Below are positions 34,714-44,077 of a stretch of 64,000 bases of DNA, in pieces (the first letter of the stretch is position 1; the number at the start of each line of letters is the position of its first letter). The notes beneath the pieces are model-generated. The model was not told the origin of the DNA and did not search any database. It saw only the letters and a list, made by a program, of their open reading frames with translations. The translations under genes were made by a program, and so were the position numbers. This stretch comes from DATFNV01 sp963827935 (GTDB taxonomy: Bacteria; Planctomycetota; Planctomycetia; Gemmatales; Gemmataceae), in the NCBI GenBank assembly GCA_963827935.1, contig CAWHCN010000013.1, forward strand, positions 1 through 64,000, read 5' to 3'.

Positions 34714-36795
34714 TCACTTCCCGGTCAACTCCGCCACCAGCTTGTCGGCGGCATATACCTTGCGCAGCGCCTCCAGGATGCCCTGCGAATCGACCGCCAG
34801 GGCCCGGGCCACCTCCTCGGTGTAGACGAAGTCCAGCACCAGCGACTGGATGTTGCCGTCGAAGATGATGCCGACGAATTCACCCTGGCGGTTGACCACC
34901 GGGCTGCCGGAGTTGCCGCCGACGATGTCCGCCGTACAGACGAAATTAAACGGCGTTTTCAGGTCCAGCTTGTCCTTTTGCTTGACCCAGCGTTCCGGCA
35001 GGTCGAAGGGCGCCTGGTTGTGATGCTCCGCCGAGCGCCGATAGAGCCCCGCGAAATCGGTCTCGAACGGGACAGGTTTGCCGTTTTCCTGGTACCCTTT
35101 CACGACGCCGTAGGACAGGCGCAGCGTGAAGGTGGCATCGGGAGGGGAACTCGTCCCTTCGACGGCGAACTTCGCCTTGGCGACCTGGGCGTAAGCCTGC
35201 TGCTTGGTTTCCCCCTCGGCCTCGATGAGCTTGCGCACGGCCCGGGCCGGCGCATCGATGGAACGGGCCAGGTCGATCATGGGATCGTGTGCGGCATCGA
35301 CGGCCGCCTTGCCGCCGTTCCACAGCATCTTGCGCAGAGCCGGGTCTTTCAGCTTGGTGCCTTGCACCAACTCGGCGGCGCGGCCCGCGGGCGACTTGCC
35401 GGCCAGCACCTTCTTCACGATGGAGCTGTCGGCATTCATCTCGTCCGCCAGCGCGGTCAGCGAATGCGTCAGCCTGACTGTCTCGAAATCGTCGTACACG
35501 GGCTCCTCGGCGAAGAGGGCCTCTTCCATCTCGGGCAGGCGGGCGTCGGCGAACTCGCTGAGCCGTTCGCCATTCGGCTTGGGCCGTTCGTCGGCCGCAC
35601 GGAGCAGCTCGCGGGCATAGCCGAAGAGCTGGCTGTTGAAGCCGCGGCCGGCTTCGAGCATGTTGTACGGCTTGCTGTTCTGGCCGATCTTCTTCTGGGC
35701 CTGAGCGATCTTGGTCCAGGCCGCCGCCAGGTCCTTCAGGTCGGGATTGCCGGTCACCGCGGCCAGGAGCTTCTTCTCCGCGTCGCGCTTGCGACCCATG
35801 ATGGTTGGATCGAGCAGTCCGCCCAGTTCCCCCTCGTAGGCCTTGCGGCTATTCTGCACGGTGAACAGCTCTTCCTTGGCCCGGCGGGCGTTTTCCTCGC
35901 TGCGGCTGCTGAAGACGGAGTAGGTCACCTCCCGGCCATAGAGCATTTGCAGAACGGACGGGATGCGGCGATCGCGCTGATACTCCAGGTCGGCCACCGT
36001 GTTCAGGCGGCTGGTGCGTCCCGGGTGGCCGCTGACGAAGATCAGCTCGCCGTCCCGCGCCCCGCCGGCGCTCCACGTCAGGTGGTTGTCGATCTTGGCC
36101 GGCTTGTCGTTCTCGTAGACGCGAAAGAAGCAAATGTCGAGATCAAAACGGGGATACTCGAAATTGTCCGGATCGCCGCCGTAGAAGGCTGCCTGCTGCT
36201 CCGGGGCGAAGACCAGACGCACATCGGTGTACTTTTTGTAGGTGTACAGGTTGTATTGCCCGCCCTGGTAGAGGGTGACGACCTCCGTCACCGCCGGCTT
36301 GATGCCGTCCTTCTCGGCCTGCGCCTTGCCTTCCTTCTCGATTTCCGCGATCACCGCCCGGCGGGCGGCGGCCGCCTTGTCCGCGGTCAGCCCCTCGGTG
36401 ACGGCGGCGTTCACGCGCTTGGTCACGTCCTCGATCTTCATCAGAACGTTCAGTTCCTCCTGCTTGGCCTTGACCTCCTTGTCGCGCGTTTCCGCATAAA
36501 AGCCCTCCTTGACGTAGTCCTTGCCGCCGGCGGTGCTGATCTGTTGCAGCACGGCCAGGCCGATATGGTGGTTGGTGACCACCAGCCCGTCCGCCGAAAC
36601 GAAGGAGCCGGACCCATCGGGGAAGCGGACCGACGACTTCTGGAGGTGGTCCAGCCACTTGTCGGTCGGGTCGAACTTGTATTTGTCTTCCAGCTGCTTT
36701 CGCGGCGGGTTGTTGAACAGCCACATGCCCTCGTCGGCATGGGTGACGCCGGCCAGCAGCGCGGTGGCTAACAGGGCAATAATTCCGGTCCGCAT
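34714..36795 (-). CDS. S46-family dipeptidyl-peptidase (DPP7-like)
   Basis: A 693-residue protein from ATG 36795 with a signal peptide (IIALLATALLAGVTHA). S46 features: DEGMWLFNNPP at the mature N-terminus, GSGSFVSADGLVVTNHHIG with the catalytic His, GQYNLYTYKKYTDVRLVFAP, DNFEYPRFDLDICFFRVYE and the Ser motif ADIVGGNSGSPVVN. The residue 18 after the catalytic Ser is Gly (in FDGN), as in DPP7-type enzymes with hydrophobic P1 preference rather than DPP11. It should act outside the cytoplasm in peptide uptake. A second family member follows upstream. Confidence 0.93.
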   Translation of the reverse strand: MRTGIIALLATALLAGVTHADEGMWLFNNPPRKQLEDKYKFDPTDKWLDHLQKSSVRFPDGSGSFVSADGLVVTNHHIGLAVLQQISTAGGKDYVKEGFYAETRDKEVKAKQEELNVLMKIEDVTKRVNAAVTEGLTADKAAAARRAVIAEIEKEGKAQAEKDGIKPAVTEVVTLYQGGQYNLYTYKKYTDVRLVFAPEQQAAFYGGDPDNFEYPRFDLDICFFRVYENDKPAKIDNHLTWSAGGARDGELIFVSGHPGRTSRLNTVADLEYQRDRRIPSVLQMLYGREVTYSVFSSRSEENARRAKEELFTVQNSRKAYEGELGGLLDPTIMGRKRDAEKKLLAAVTGNPDLKDLAAAWTKIAQAQKKIGQNSKPYNMLEAGRGFNSQLFGYARELLRAADERPKPNGERLSEFADARLPEMEEALFAEEPVYDDFETVRLTHSLTALADEMNADSSIVKKVLAGKSPAGRAAELVQGTKLKDPALRKMLWNGGKAAVDAAHDPMIDLARSIDAPARAVRKLIEAEGETKQQAYAQVAKAKFAVEGTSSPPDATFTLRLSYGVVKGYQENGKPVPFETDFAGLYRRSAEHHNQAPFDLPERWVKQKDKLDLKTPFNFVCTADIVGGNSGSPVVNRQGEFVGIIFDGNIQSLVLDFVYTEEVARALAVDSQGILEALRKVYAADKLVAELTGK

Positions 36796-36851
36796 GGTGG
36801 AATAACTCCTTGGGGGATGGCGCGTCACGTAAACAATGCCCGCCCCCCGTT

Positions 36852-36954
36852 GTGGCACGGTCTCCTGACCGTGCCACGCTGGCGGACCGCAGGTCTCCTG
36901 AAGCACGAGAGACCTGCGGTCGGTTTGAGTGGCACGGTCAGGAGACCGTGCCAC
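36852..36954. repeat. REPIN-like pair of opposed 26-base palindromes
   Basis: The same palindrome as in the 33-kb cluster occurs at 36852-36877 and, in the other orientation, at 36929-36954. Between them lie complementary stretches GGCGGACCGCAGGTCTC and GAGACCTGCGGTCGG. The unit therefore folds into one long hairpin, exactly the architecture of REPINs. Confidence 0.9.
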
Positions 36955-36965
36955 AACGGGGGAGG

Positions 36966-37024
36966 AGCGGCGCGGCGTCAGCCCGCCGGTTTTGGGTCCA
37001 CCGGCGGGCTAACGCCGCGCCGCT
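36966..37024. repeat. 25-base inverted repeat with one mismatch
   Basis: Arm 36966-36990 begins AGCGGCGCGGCGT and pairs with 37000-37024 with one mismatch and a nine-base loop. A single arm of the same family lies at 61079-61106 between rplX and rplN. It sits between the two S46 peptidase genes. Confidence 0.8.
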
Positions 37025-37033
37025 CGCCGGCGC

Positions 37034-39133
37034 TTACTTCTTGCCGATTAACTCCTTCGCCAACTGCGGGGCCTCATACACCTTGCGCAGCGCTTCCAGG
37101 ATACCACGGGCATCGACGGCGACGGCCCGGGCCTGAATGTCGGTGTAGACAAAGTCCGCGACCAGCGACTGGATGTTGCCGTCGAAGATCAGGCCGACAA
37201 CCTCGCCCTTACGGTTGACCACCGGACTGCCCGAGTTGCCGCCGATGATGTCGGCCGTGCAGACGAAGTTATAGGGTGTCTGCATATCGACGTCCGTCTG
37301 GTGGTCCAGGAAGTGCGGGGCCAGGGCGAACGGCTCGCGGTTGCCGTGCTTGGCGGCGCGGGTATAGGCGCCACTGAGGGTGGTGAACGGCTTCACGCGC
37401 TGGCCGTCCTCCTCATATCCCTTGACGGTCCCGAACGCCAGGCGCAGGGTGAAGGTGGCGTCCGGATACTGGTCCTGCCCCTTGAGCGCGAAGATGGCCT
37501 TGCTGATCTTGGCGTAGGCCTGGTGCTGCGGCTCCTCGACCTTCTCCTCGTATTCCTTGCGCACCTGCCGGGACAGTTCATCGATAACGCGGGCCAGATG
37601 AATCATCGGATCGTCGCAGGCCTCAATGGCCGTCTTACCGCCTTCCAAGAGCGCCTTGCGCGCGGCCACGTCGCGCAGCTTCGTTCCCTTGACCAGGGCG
37701 CCGGCCCGGGCCTGCGGCGACTGGCCTGCGAGCACCGCCTTCACAGGCCCCGCCTCGATGCCGGCCACCTCCGCGAACATCGCCAGCGAATCGGCCAGCC
37801 GCAGCGTCTCGAAGTCCTCGTAAATGGGCGCCTCGGATAGCAGCAGTTGCTTCAAGGAAGGCAGGTTGGAGTCGCGGTATTCGCGCAGCCGGTCGGCATT
37901 CGGCTTTTCCTTCTCGTCGGCCAGGCGGACCAACGTGCGGGCGATGCTGAACAGCTGGCTGTTGAAGGCCCAGGGCGAGCCGAGTCCCCGGCTGGTCCCC
38001 TCAAAGAGCTGATAAGGGCGATAAAGTTTCCGCTGCTCCTTCACCGCTTCGGCCACGCGCTCCCAGGCATCGCCGTACTTTTTCTTCAATTCCGGGTCCT
38101 TCTCAACAGCCTCCAAGAGCTTTCTCTCCTCGCCTTGTTTGCGTTCCAGGATGGCAGGATCCTGCAAGCCGGCGACCATGCCCGTCAGCAGCTTGCGCGT
38201 GTTTTGCACGCGCAACAGCTCGGCCTGGGCGCGGCGGGCGTTTTCCCAGTCGCGATCGGCCCAGACCTTGTAGACCACCTCGCGGCGGCGCTGCAGATCG
38301 AGAAAAATCGGATAGTTATTGTCGCGGAACAGCTCCAGGTCGGCCACCGTGTTCAGCCGGCTGGTCCGCCCCGGATGCCCACTGACGAAGACCAGGTCGC
38401 CGTCCTTGGCCCCGGCCTCGCTCCAGGCCAGGTGATGGGGGACGCGGGCCGGCTTGCCTTCCTCGTAGACGCGGAAGAAGGTCATGTCGAGGCAGTAGCG
38501 CGGAAACTCGAAATTATCCGGATCGCCGCCGAAGTGGGCGGCCTCGGCCTCCGGGGCGAAGACCAGGCGCACGTCCGTGTACTTCTTGTAGGTGTAAAGG
38601 TGGTATTGCCCGCCCTGGTAGAGTGTCACCACGTCGCCGCGCCGGCCGGCCTTGTCGTCCGACGCCTCCTTTTCCAGGGTGTTCATGACGGCGCGGCGAG
38701 CCTTCTCGGCCTCGGCATCGCTCATGTCCGGCTTGACGGCGGCGTTGACCTTGTCGGTCACATCCGTGACGCCTTGCAGCACGACCAGCTCCATGTCCTG
38801 GCACTTCAGCTCGTCGGCGCGGGTCTTCGCCGAGAAGCCATCGCGGACCAGGTTGCGCTCCTTGCTACTGAGCTTGGCCACGGCACCGCGGCCGACGTGC
38901 TGGTTGGTCATCACCAGCCCATCCGCCGAGACGAAACTCCCCGACCCGTTGGGGAAGCGGATCGACGACTTCTGCAGGTGCTCCAGCCACTTGGCGTCCG
39001 GCTCGAAGCCGTAGCGTTCCTTGAGCTGCTTGAGAGGCGGGGCCGTGTAGAGCCACATGCCCTCATCGGCCCGAGAGGTGCCCGCCAGGAGAACGACGGT
39101 CAGGGTCAGCAAGGCAGGGGATCGGCGGAACAT
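37034..39133 (-). CDS. S46-family dipeptidyl-peptidase, second copy
   Basis: A 699-residue protein from ATG 39133 with a signal peptide (LLTLTVVLLAGTSRA) and the same layout as its neighbour: DEGMWLYTAPPLKQL, GSGSFVSADGLVMTNQHVG with the catalytic His, YHLYTYKKYTDVRLVF and ADIIGGNSGSPVVN with the nucleophile Ser. The specificity position is again Gly (FDGN). The two proteins are clearly paralogues but well diverged, as shown by different linker lengths and the N-Q-H versus N-H-H variant at the active His. The gap between them holds two palindromic repeats, so they may be transcribed separately. Confidence 0.93.
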   Translation of the reverse strand: MFRRSPALLTLTVVLLAGTSRADEGMWLYTAPPLKQLKERYGFEPDAKWLEHLQKSSIRFPNGSGSFVSADGLVMTNQHVGRGAVAKLSSKERNLVRDGFSAKTRADELKCQDMELVVLQGVTDVTDKVNAAVKPDMSDAEAEKARRAVMNTLEKEASDDKAGRRGDVVTLYQGGQYHLYTYKKYTDVRLVFAPEAEAAHFGGDPDNFEFPRYCLDMTFFRVYEEGKPARVPHHLAWSEAGAKDGDLVFVSGHPGRTSRLNTVADLELFRDNNYPIFLDLQRRREVVYKVWADRDWENARRAQAELLRVQNTRKLLTGMVAGLQDPAILERKQGEERKLLEAVEKDPELKKKYGDAWERVAEAVKEQRKLYRPYQLFEGTSRGLGSPWAFNSQLFSIARTLVRLADEKEKPNADRLREYRDSNLPSLKQLLLSEAPIYEDFETLRLADSLAMFAEVAGIEAGPVKAVLAGQSPQARAGALVKGTKLRDVAARKALLEGGKTAIEACDDPMIHLARVIDELSRQVRKEYEEKVEEPQHQAYAKISKAIFALKGQDQYPDATFTLRLAFGTVKGYEEDGQRVKPFTTLSGAYTRAAKHGNREPFALAPHFLDHQTDVDMQTPYNFVCTADIIGGNSGSPVVNRKGEVVGLIFDGNIQSLVADFVYTDIQARAVAVDARGILEALRKVYEAPQLAKELIGKK

Positions 39134-39499
39134 GCGGTGACTCCCGGGGAAGGTGACACCGTGAAATCTATGGATGCGCGGGGGGCGTCGCCAGTTTATT
39201 GATACCTGCGCCAGGAGCGCAACCGTCGGCGACTTTTCTCGCCTCTCCCCGCGCAGCTGATTCGTTGCAGCGTTGCAGTTCAAGGTTGCAATGCTGCAAC
39301 GACGCAGCTGATTCGTTGCAGCGTTGCATGCATTGCACTGCATTGCATGCATTGCATGCCTGATGGGGCTTTGCATTGAAAGATTGCCGCGCAAGGAATC
39401 CGGCTCGTCTGAAATGATCGCAGCCCGTCTGCAAGGAAACAAGCCGGGTTGAAAGGAATTGTTTGCTCCAGCTGACGAGCGTGCCGGTAGACTGCCGGC
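39134..39499. other. Intergenic region with CGTTGCA-type short repeats
   Basis: About 365 bases between divergent genes. It holds the repeat element described separately and presumably both promoters. Frames across it are Cys/Ala/Met-rich by-products of the repeats and not genes. Confidence 0.45.
39241..39390. repeat. TTGCA-rich repeat element, copy 1
   Basis: GCAGCTGATTCGTTGCAGCG occurs twice (starting near 39254 and 39305), followed by several GCATTGCA units and ending with GGCTTTGCATTGAAAGATTG at 39370-39390. The last block is repeated in reverse orientation near 44492-44512, again next to TTGCA-type units. Confidence 0.7.
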
Positions 39500-39925
39500 A
39501 TGAACCGCCGCCAATACCTCTGGTATCTCGTCAAGGAGTCCTTCCACGGCACGTTTCGAGTGCTGGAGATCGGCGAGGCCGTCGTGGCACTGGCGGTGCA
39601 TGTGACGGGGTATTTCGCTCACTACTTCACGGAAGATCATGCGGCTGCCGTCGAATTGAAGGAGAAGCTGGACGTGGCGTTCGTGGTCTTTCTTGGCCTT
39701 CTGGTGCTGACGTTCTTCGTCGGTCTTTTTCTGGCCGCCTATGCGTCCAGCATGGGAACGGCGAAAAACGGCAGCAAGGCCGACAGCCAACGGCTTCGCC
39801 AGGTCCGCCAGGTCATCCTGCGCGCGGCGAATGGCGCCCCGTTCTGGCGGACGCCATCGCGTGCGAGCAAGTGGCTCCGCGCATACCAAGGTCCAGCTTG
39901 GCCAAATGCTCAGGGGCACGGTTGA
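39500..39925 (+). CDS. Small membrane protein, hypothetical
   Basis: A 141-residue protein with two hydrophobic segments, VVALAVHVTGYFAHYF and VAFVVFLGLLVLTFFVGLFLA-like helix between residues 55 and 80, and a cytoplasmic-type basic region after. The last 30 residues have poor coding character, while another frame from about 39890 continues as LRGTVDSEFEHRATEQRNP to a stop at 40055; a frameshift near 39880 is likely and the real protein may be about 180 residues. No family is recognised. Confidence 0.5.
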   Translation: MNRRQYLWYLVKESFHGTFRVLEIGEAVVALAVHVTGYFAHYFTEDHAAAVELKEKLDVAFVVFLGLLVLTFFVGLFLAAYASSMGTAKNGSKADSQRLRQVRQVILRAANGAPFWRTPSRASKWLRAYQGPAWPNAQGHG

Positions 39926-40076
39926 CAGCGAGTTTGAGCACCGCGCGACCGAGCAGCGTAACCCGAAGGATCAGGTTGCCGCCGGGCGGGCCTTTCTCGC
40001 GGCTCTTGCGGCACGTCTTCACGAAGACGACATTCGCAAGTATCCGGACCACTGATTACCGGCTATGCGTGACTGG

Positions 40077-41372
40077 TCACAGCGAGTCCAATAACTTCTT
40101 CGCCTCGTCAGCCGCCGGTGTTCCGGGTAACTTGTCTATGATTCCTTGCAACGCGCCAATGGCTGCTTCGCGTAGCCGATCCTCTTCCTGTCGGTCGCCT
40201 TGACGGTGGGCTTCTTTTGCATCGTTAAGCAGGCTCTTGGCAAGCTTGAGCTTGCGGGTGGCCGCTTCCTCGGTCCTTCGTTTCTCGGCTTCTTGAACGG
40301 CTTTCTCCTTGGCGTCCCTTTCGGCCTTTTCCTTCGCGGCCTGCGCATCGCGTCGTTTCTTTGCCTCCACACGCCTACGGGCTTGTTCCTCCGCATGTTT
40401 CTTCGCCTCTTCGCGTGTTTGTGGCTTGTTCATCTCCGAAAGCAGTTTGGAGGCATCCTTCGCTACCGCAGTGTCTGTGAGGTCGCTGACGATTGTCTTG
40501 AGGTAAGCAATCGCTTCCTCATCCTCGCCTTCGTCAACGAGTCGCTTGGCGTTATTCAGGTAGTCGCCAGCCTGTTTTTCTCTGGCCTGCTTCCGTTCGC
40601 GCCGCCTCCTCTCGTCAGCTTCGAGTCCATCCTTCTCGGTCTTGAGTCGTGACTGCTCTTCTGCCAGGTGGGCTGGCCCCAGGTCGGTAACGCCGCTGGC
40701 CAGCAACCGAACGAACTGCTCGCGAGTTAGCGTGATGCCGTCGTAAGCGATAATCTTGCGAACGGTCCGGCGGGCACCAATGGTGCTAACGTAGGAGTAA
40801 GTCCCCACGTCAAGAAATTGCCCATCGTTCGTATAGGTTTTGTCGTCAATGCAGCCCTTTGTTGAAGTGACGAGCATAACGGTTCCTTTATCAAGCCACC
40901 TGACCAGGTCAAATCGCCAAAGCTCGGATACCAGCATGTGCTCGTCATCGACCACCTGTATCACCCGGAACTGAATCTTCGTGACAGTCTCTGGCATGTC
41001 CGGCAATCGCACGAACTCGCCGCCAACGTAGACGAAGTTCCGCCCGTGCAAACGCCAGAGGCGGTCGATGCGTTCTTGCTCAGCCAGCGCCTGCCGTTGC
41101 TTCTCCGCCTCCATTTCGACCTTTCGCTTCCGCTCCGCCGCCTCCGCTTCGGTCTTGCGTTTCGCCTCTTCGCGGGCTGCCTTGGCAATGTCCGCCGCAG
41201 CCTTGTCTGTGCCAGGTGCCGGCTTATCGACTGGCGCCTGGGGCGGTTCCGCCTTGACTATTTCCCGGGGCGAAGTTCCGCTTGGGGCGGTGCTCTGCGT
41301 CGTGGCAGTGCCAGCGCAGGCGATCAAGATCAGAGTCAACGGGACGACGCACAGGATGGAAGCGACGCGCAT
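40077..41372 (-). CDS. Lipoprotein with long charged helical regions
   Basis: A 431-residue protein starting at ATG 41372. Residues 1-20 form a lipoprotein signal with lipobox LIAC, so it should be anchored to a membrane. Residues 55-105 and 320-400 are Lys/Glu/Arg/Ala-rich coiled coils (EEAKRKTEAEAAERKRKVEM). The centre (RNFVYVGGEFVRLPDMPETV, FRVIQVVDDEHMLVSELW) looks like a small beta domain and YDGITLTREQFVRLLASG like a helical repeat. No catalytic motif. The layout suggests an envelope protein with TolA-like or spectrin-like helices; function unknown. Confidence 0.7.
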   Translation of the reverse strand: MRVASILCVVPLTLILIACAGTATTQSTAPSGTSPREIVKAEPPQAPVDKPAPGTDKAAADIAKAAREEAKRKTEAEAAERKRKVEMEAEKQRQALAEQERIDRLWRLHGRNFVYVGGEFVRLPDMPETVTKIQFRVIQVVDDEHMLVSELWRFDLVRWLDKGTVMLVTSTKGCIDDKTYTNDGQFLDVGTYSYVSTIGARRTVRKIIAYDGITLTREQFVRLLASGVTDLGPAHLAEEQSRLKTEKDGLEADERRRRERKQAREKQAGDYLNNAKRLVDEGEDEEAIAYLKTIVSDLTDTAVAKDASKLLSEMNKPQTREEAKKHAEEQARRRVEAKKRRDAQAAKEKAERDAKEKAVQEAEKRRTEEAATRKLKLAKSLLNDAKEAHRQGDRQEEDRLREAAIGALQGIIDKLPGTPAADEAKKLLDSL

Positions 41373-41663
41373 CAGGAGTCCCCGAAAGAGAGGAGCGCCG
41401 AACCCGGCACCATGCCGCTGGCCACTTCCCCTTGTATCAGCAGGATGCGCTGGACGCCAGCAGAATTCTTGCCTGCACCGTTGACATTTGAGGTATTGCC
41501 CGACTAGACTATGACCGGGCGGGTCAACTAGACCCCCTGTACAAGTGAGTTGAAGCGTTCGTAGAGCCACGAGCACGACCAGTATGGCGGCCGGGCGACG
41601 CGATCCACGAGGATCATGTCGTCCGGCCGTTTTCGTTTTGGGACCACTATCGCGAGAGGTTTC
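41373..41663. other. Divergent intergenic region, no gene seen
   Basis: About 290 bases between the lipoprotein start and the DUF1580 gene. It presumably carries both promoters; I find no palindrome or RNA feature that stands out. Confidence 0.35.
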
Positions 41664-41936
41664 ATGGCAACCACGTTTGACGTATTCGACAGGCTGGCTG
41701 AAAAAGTGCTGTCGCTGGCAAGGGCCGCTGACCTGTTCCCGCCAGTGCGCCAGGGGCGCCCGGTCTGTCCTGGCACCCTCTGGAAATGGGCGAGGAAGGG
41801 CTGTCGCAACAGCGTGGGCGAGTTCGTGAAGTTAAGGGCCTGGCGGATCGGTGGGCTCAGGGTCACGTCCGAGGAAGCGATCCGTGAGTTCCTGGACGAA
41901 TTGAACGCCGAGCCGGCCAAGAGGAAAGCGAAGTGA
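41664..41936 (+). CDS. DUF1580 helix-turn-helix-like protein
   Basis: A 90-residue protein. The pattern AADLFPPVRQGRPVCPGTLW, then WARKGCR, then LRAWRIGGLRVTSEEAIREF matches DUF1580, a planctomycete family of short excisionase-like proteins with one helix-turn-helix. They occur in large numbers near recombinases and transposons and probably bind DNA. It starts at ATG 41664 after CGAGAGG. Its neighbours are transposon genes. A hairpin follows the stop. Confidence 0.75.
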   Translation: MATTFDVFDRLAEKVLSLARAADLFPPVRQGRPVCPGTLWKWARKGCRNSVGEFVKLRAWRIGGLRVTSEEAIREFLDELNAEPAKRKAK

Positions 41937-41948
41937 TGTAAAGGCAAA

Positions 41949-41979
41949 CCCCCGGCGAGCGAAGTGTTCGCTCGCCGGG
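41949..41979 (+). terminator. Hairpin after the DUF1580 gene
   Basis: CCCCGGCGAGCGAA and its exact complement are separated by GTG, 12 bases after the stop codon. The T-run is weak (ATTCTG), so this may be a terminator or a palindromic repeat. Confidence 0.55.
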
Positions 41980-42102
41980 GATTCTGTCGTAGACCCTAAC
42001 CCGCCCTTGCCGGGGCAGATTGGAGGAGCCTGTGGGACACTTAAGACCCTTGCCGCCTTAAGGGCGGCAAGGGGCGGAGTGCGCGCTAGCTCCGCCCCCA
42101 TT

Positions 42103-42345
42103 CTACTCGCGCAGCTGGGAATTGCCAGCCAGGAACGCCACTGGCTGGCCAACCGCCTCCAGCTCCTGCCGCGCCAGCCGACGCAAGCGGTCACGGACCC
42201 ATTCGCTCAAGTCCTTGCCGTCCAGGGCCGCCGCGGCGGCGAAAGCCGCCTTCTCGGCAGCGTCCAGACGCACTTGCATCACGCCGGCCTTGGCACGACC
42301 AGTCGCACCCGCCGGCCGGCCACGCTTGTTGCGGGTCTTTTTCAT
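42103..42345 (-). CDS. Ribbon-helix-helix-type small protein
   Basis: An 80-residue protein from ATG 42345. A basic tail (KKTRNKRGRPAGATG) is followed by VMQVRLDAAEKAAFAAAAAL and DLSEWVRDRLRRLAR, the strand-helix-helix pattern of ribbon-helix-helix DNA-binding proteins such as antitoxins or mobilisation regulators. Its 5' end is 142 bases from the divergent transposase gene, so it may be the regulator of that gene or an orphan antitoxin. Confidence 0.6.
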   Translation of the reverse strand: MKKTRNKRGRPAGATGRAKAGVMQVRLDAAEKAAFAAAAALDGKDLSEWVRDRLRRLARQELEAVGQPVAFLAGNSQLRE

Positions 42346-42486
42346 GCCGACATTGTAACGACAACAAATACGTCTCGTCAACACGAAAAAAGCCTTGCCT
42401 TGTACCGGCGTTGTCGCTACAATATATTCGGTGGGTCGGAGTGGTCCGATCCGGGGACCGAAGTTCGGCTGAAAAGGTGGTTCGCC

Positions 42487-44077
42487 ATGAACCCGAGACA
42501 AGAGCGTGGTGTTGTAATCGCGGCGACGAACAAACTGACGCAGAAGGGGCCGGTCTGGTTGGTCCCTTCGCAGTCAGGCCGAGGCAAGTACACCGTGTGC
42601 CCTGACCCGAGCAACCCGTTTTGCTCCTGCCCGGACCATGAAGAAACCGGCGGCAAGTGCAAGCACATTTACGCCGTCGAAATCGTCATGCGGCGGGAGA
42701 CGGGCCGGGACGGCACCGTGACGGAGACGAAGGCCGTGACGTTCACGCAAAAGAAGACCTACAGCCAGGACTGGCCCGCGTACAACCTGTGCGCAGACGG
42801 AAGAGAAGGCGCGCTTCATGGTGCTGGTACAAGACCTTTGCCGTGGCCTGCCCAAGCCGCCCCAGCCCAACGGCGGGCGGACCAGAACGCCCATCGCCGA
42901 CATTATCTTCGCCTGCGCCCTCAAGGTCTACACGACCCTTTCGTCCAGGCGCTTCGGGACCGACCTGAGCGACGCGCACGCGAAGGGCTTCCTCCGAAAG
43001 AAGCTGCACCCGGTCATGGTCTGCGCCTTCTTGGAAGGCGAGTACCTCACGCCGGTCCTGCACGACCTCATCACCAGGAGCAGCCTGCCGCTCAAGATCG
43101 TTGAGACGACGTTCGCCCCGGACAGCACGGGTTTCGCAACCAGCCGATTCACCCGCTGGTTTGACGTGAAGTACGGCGGGATGCGTTCCGGTAAGGATTG
43201 GGTGAAGGCCCACGGCATCTGCGGGGTCAAGACGAACGTGGTGACGGCCGTTGAAATCCACGACAAGGACGCAGGCGACAGCCCGCAGTTCAAGCCCCTG
43301 GTCGAGCGGACGGCCGCTGCCGGTTTCACGGTCAGGGAAGTCCCTGCTGACAAGGCGTACCTGTCTCACGATAACCTGGCACTTGTCGAATCCGTCGGCG
43401 GGACGGCCTTTATCCCGTTCAAGGTGAACAGCACGTCCGGGGAGCCGGGCAGCCTGTGGGAGAAGATGTTCCACTACTACAGCCTTCGCCGGGAGGAATT
43501 CGGGATGCACTATCACCAGCGGTCGAATGCTGAGAGCACGTTCAGCATGGTGAAGGCGAAGTTCCGCGACCACGTTCGCAGCAAGACGGACGTGGCGATG
43601 AAGAACGAAGTGCTCTGCAAGTTCCTCTGCCACAACATCTGTTGCCTGATCCAGTCCCAGGTGGAACTCGGGATCGAGCCGGTCTTCTGGGAAACGCGGC
43701 CTGTCAAGACGGTCGAGGCGGAAGTGGTCGCAACGGCGGCGCCAGTGGCAGAGGCGCCGGTTGCCCCGGCCGTGTGGCTGCCTGCCGTCGTGGCCATGCC
43801 GGTTGCTGCCGCTGGCCTTATGCCGGAGCCCGACGTGATGGAGGAGCCGGCAGCGGCGAAGGCACGGCGCGTGCCTCGGGTGTGCGGGGGCTTGACAACT
43901 CCAGCGGAGCGCAGCTGTAATACGGGCGGGACGGCCGGAGTAATTAACCGGCTGGCCCGCCCTTGCCGTTTGGCGTACTCCCCGGACGGCAGGGGCGGGC
44001 GAATCCCGCTGGAGTACGCCCGATGCCCTTCGACGTTCGCCGGTTTGAGAGATACGCTATGCACGCCGAAACGATGA
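42487..44077 (+). CDS. Transposase with SWIM zinc finger and DDE domain, one-base frameshift
   Basis: From ATG 42487 a SWIM-type zinc finger (CSCPDHEETGGKCKHIYAVE; C-x-C...C-x-H) lies near residues 45-65. After a frameshift at about 42790 the frame continues as AQTEEKARFMVLVQDLCR and the DDE domain: FAPDSTGFATSRF (first Asp), VPADKAYLS (second Asp) and YHQRSNAESTFSMVK (Glu). SWIM plus DDE transposases occur in several bacterial IS groups. One base must be removed (or two added) at the break. The last 80 residues, Ala/Pro-rich, look less conserved, so the real stop may be near 43920. The terminal repeats could not be placed. Confidence 0.78.

Noticed and set aside
34498..36771. 757-codon plus-strand open frame
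   Set aside because: Antisense of the S46 peptidase and TruB genes.
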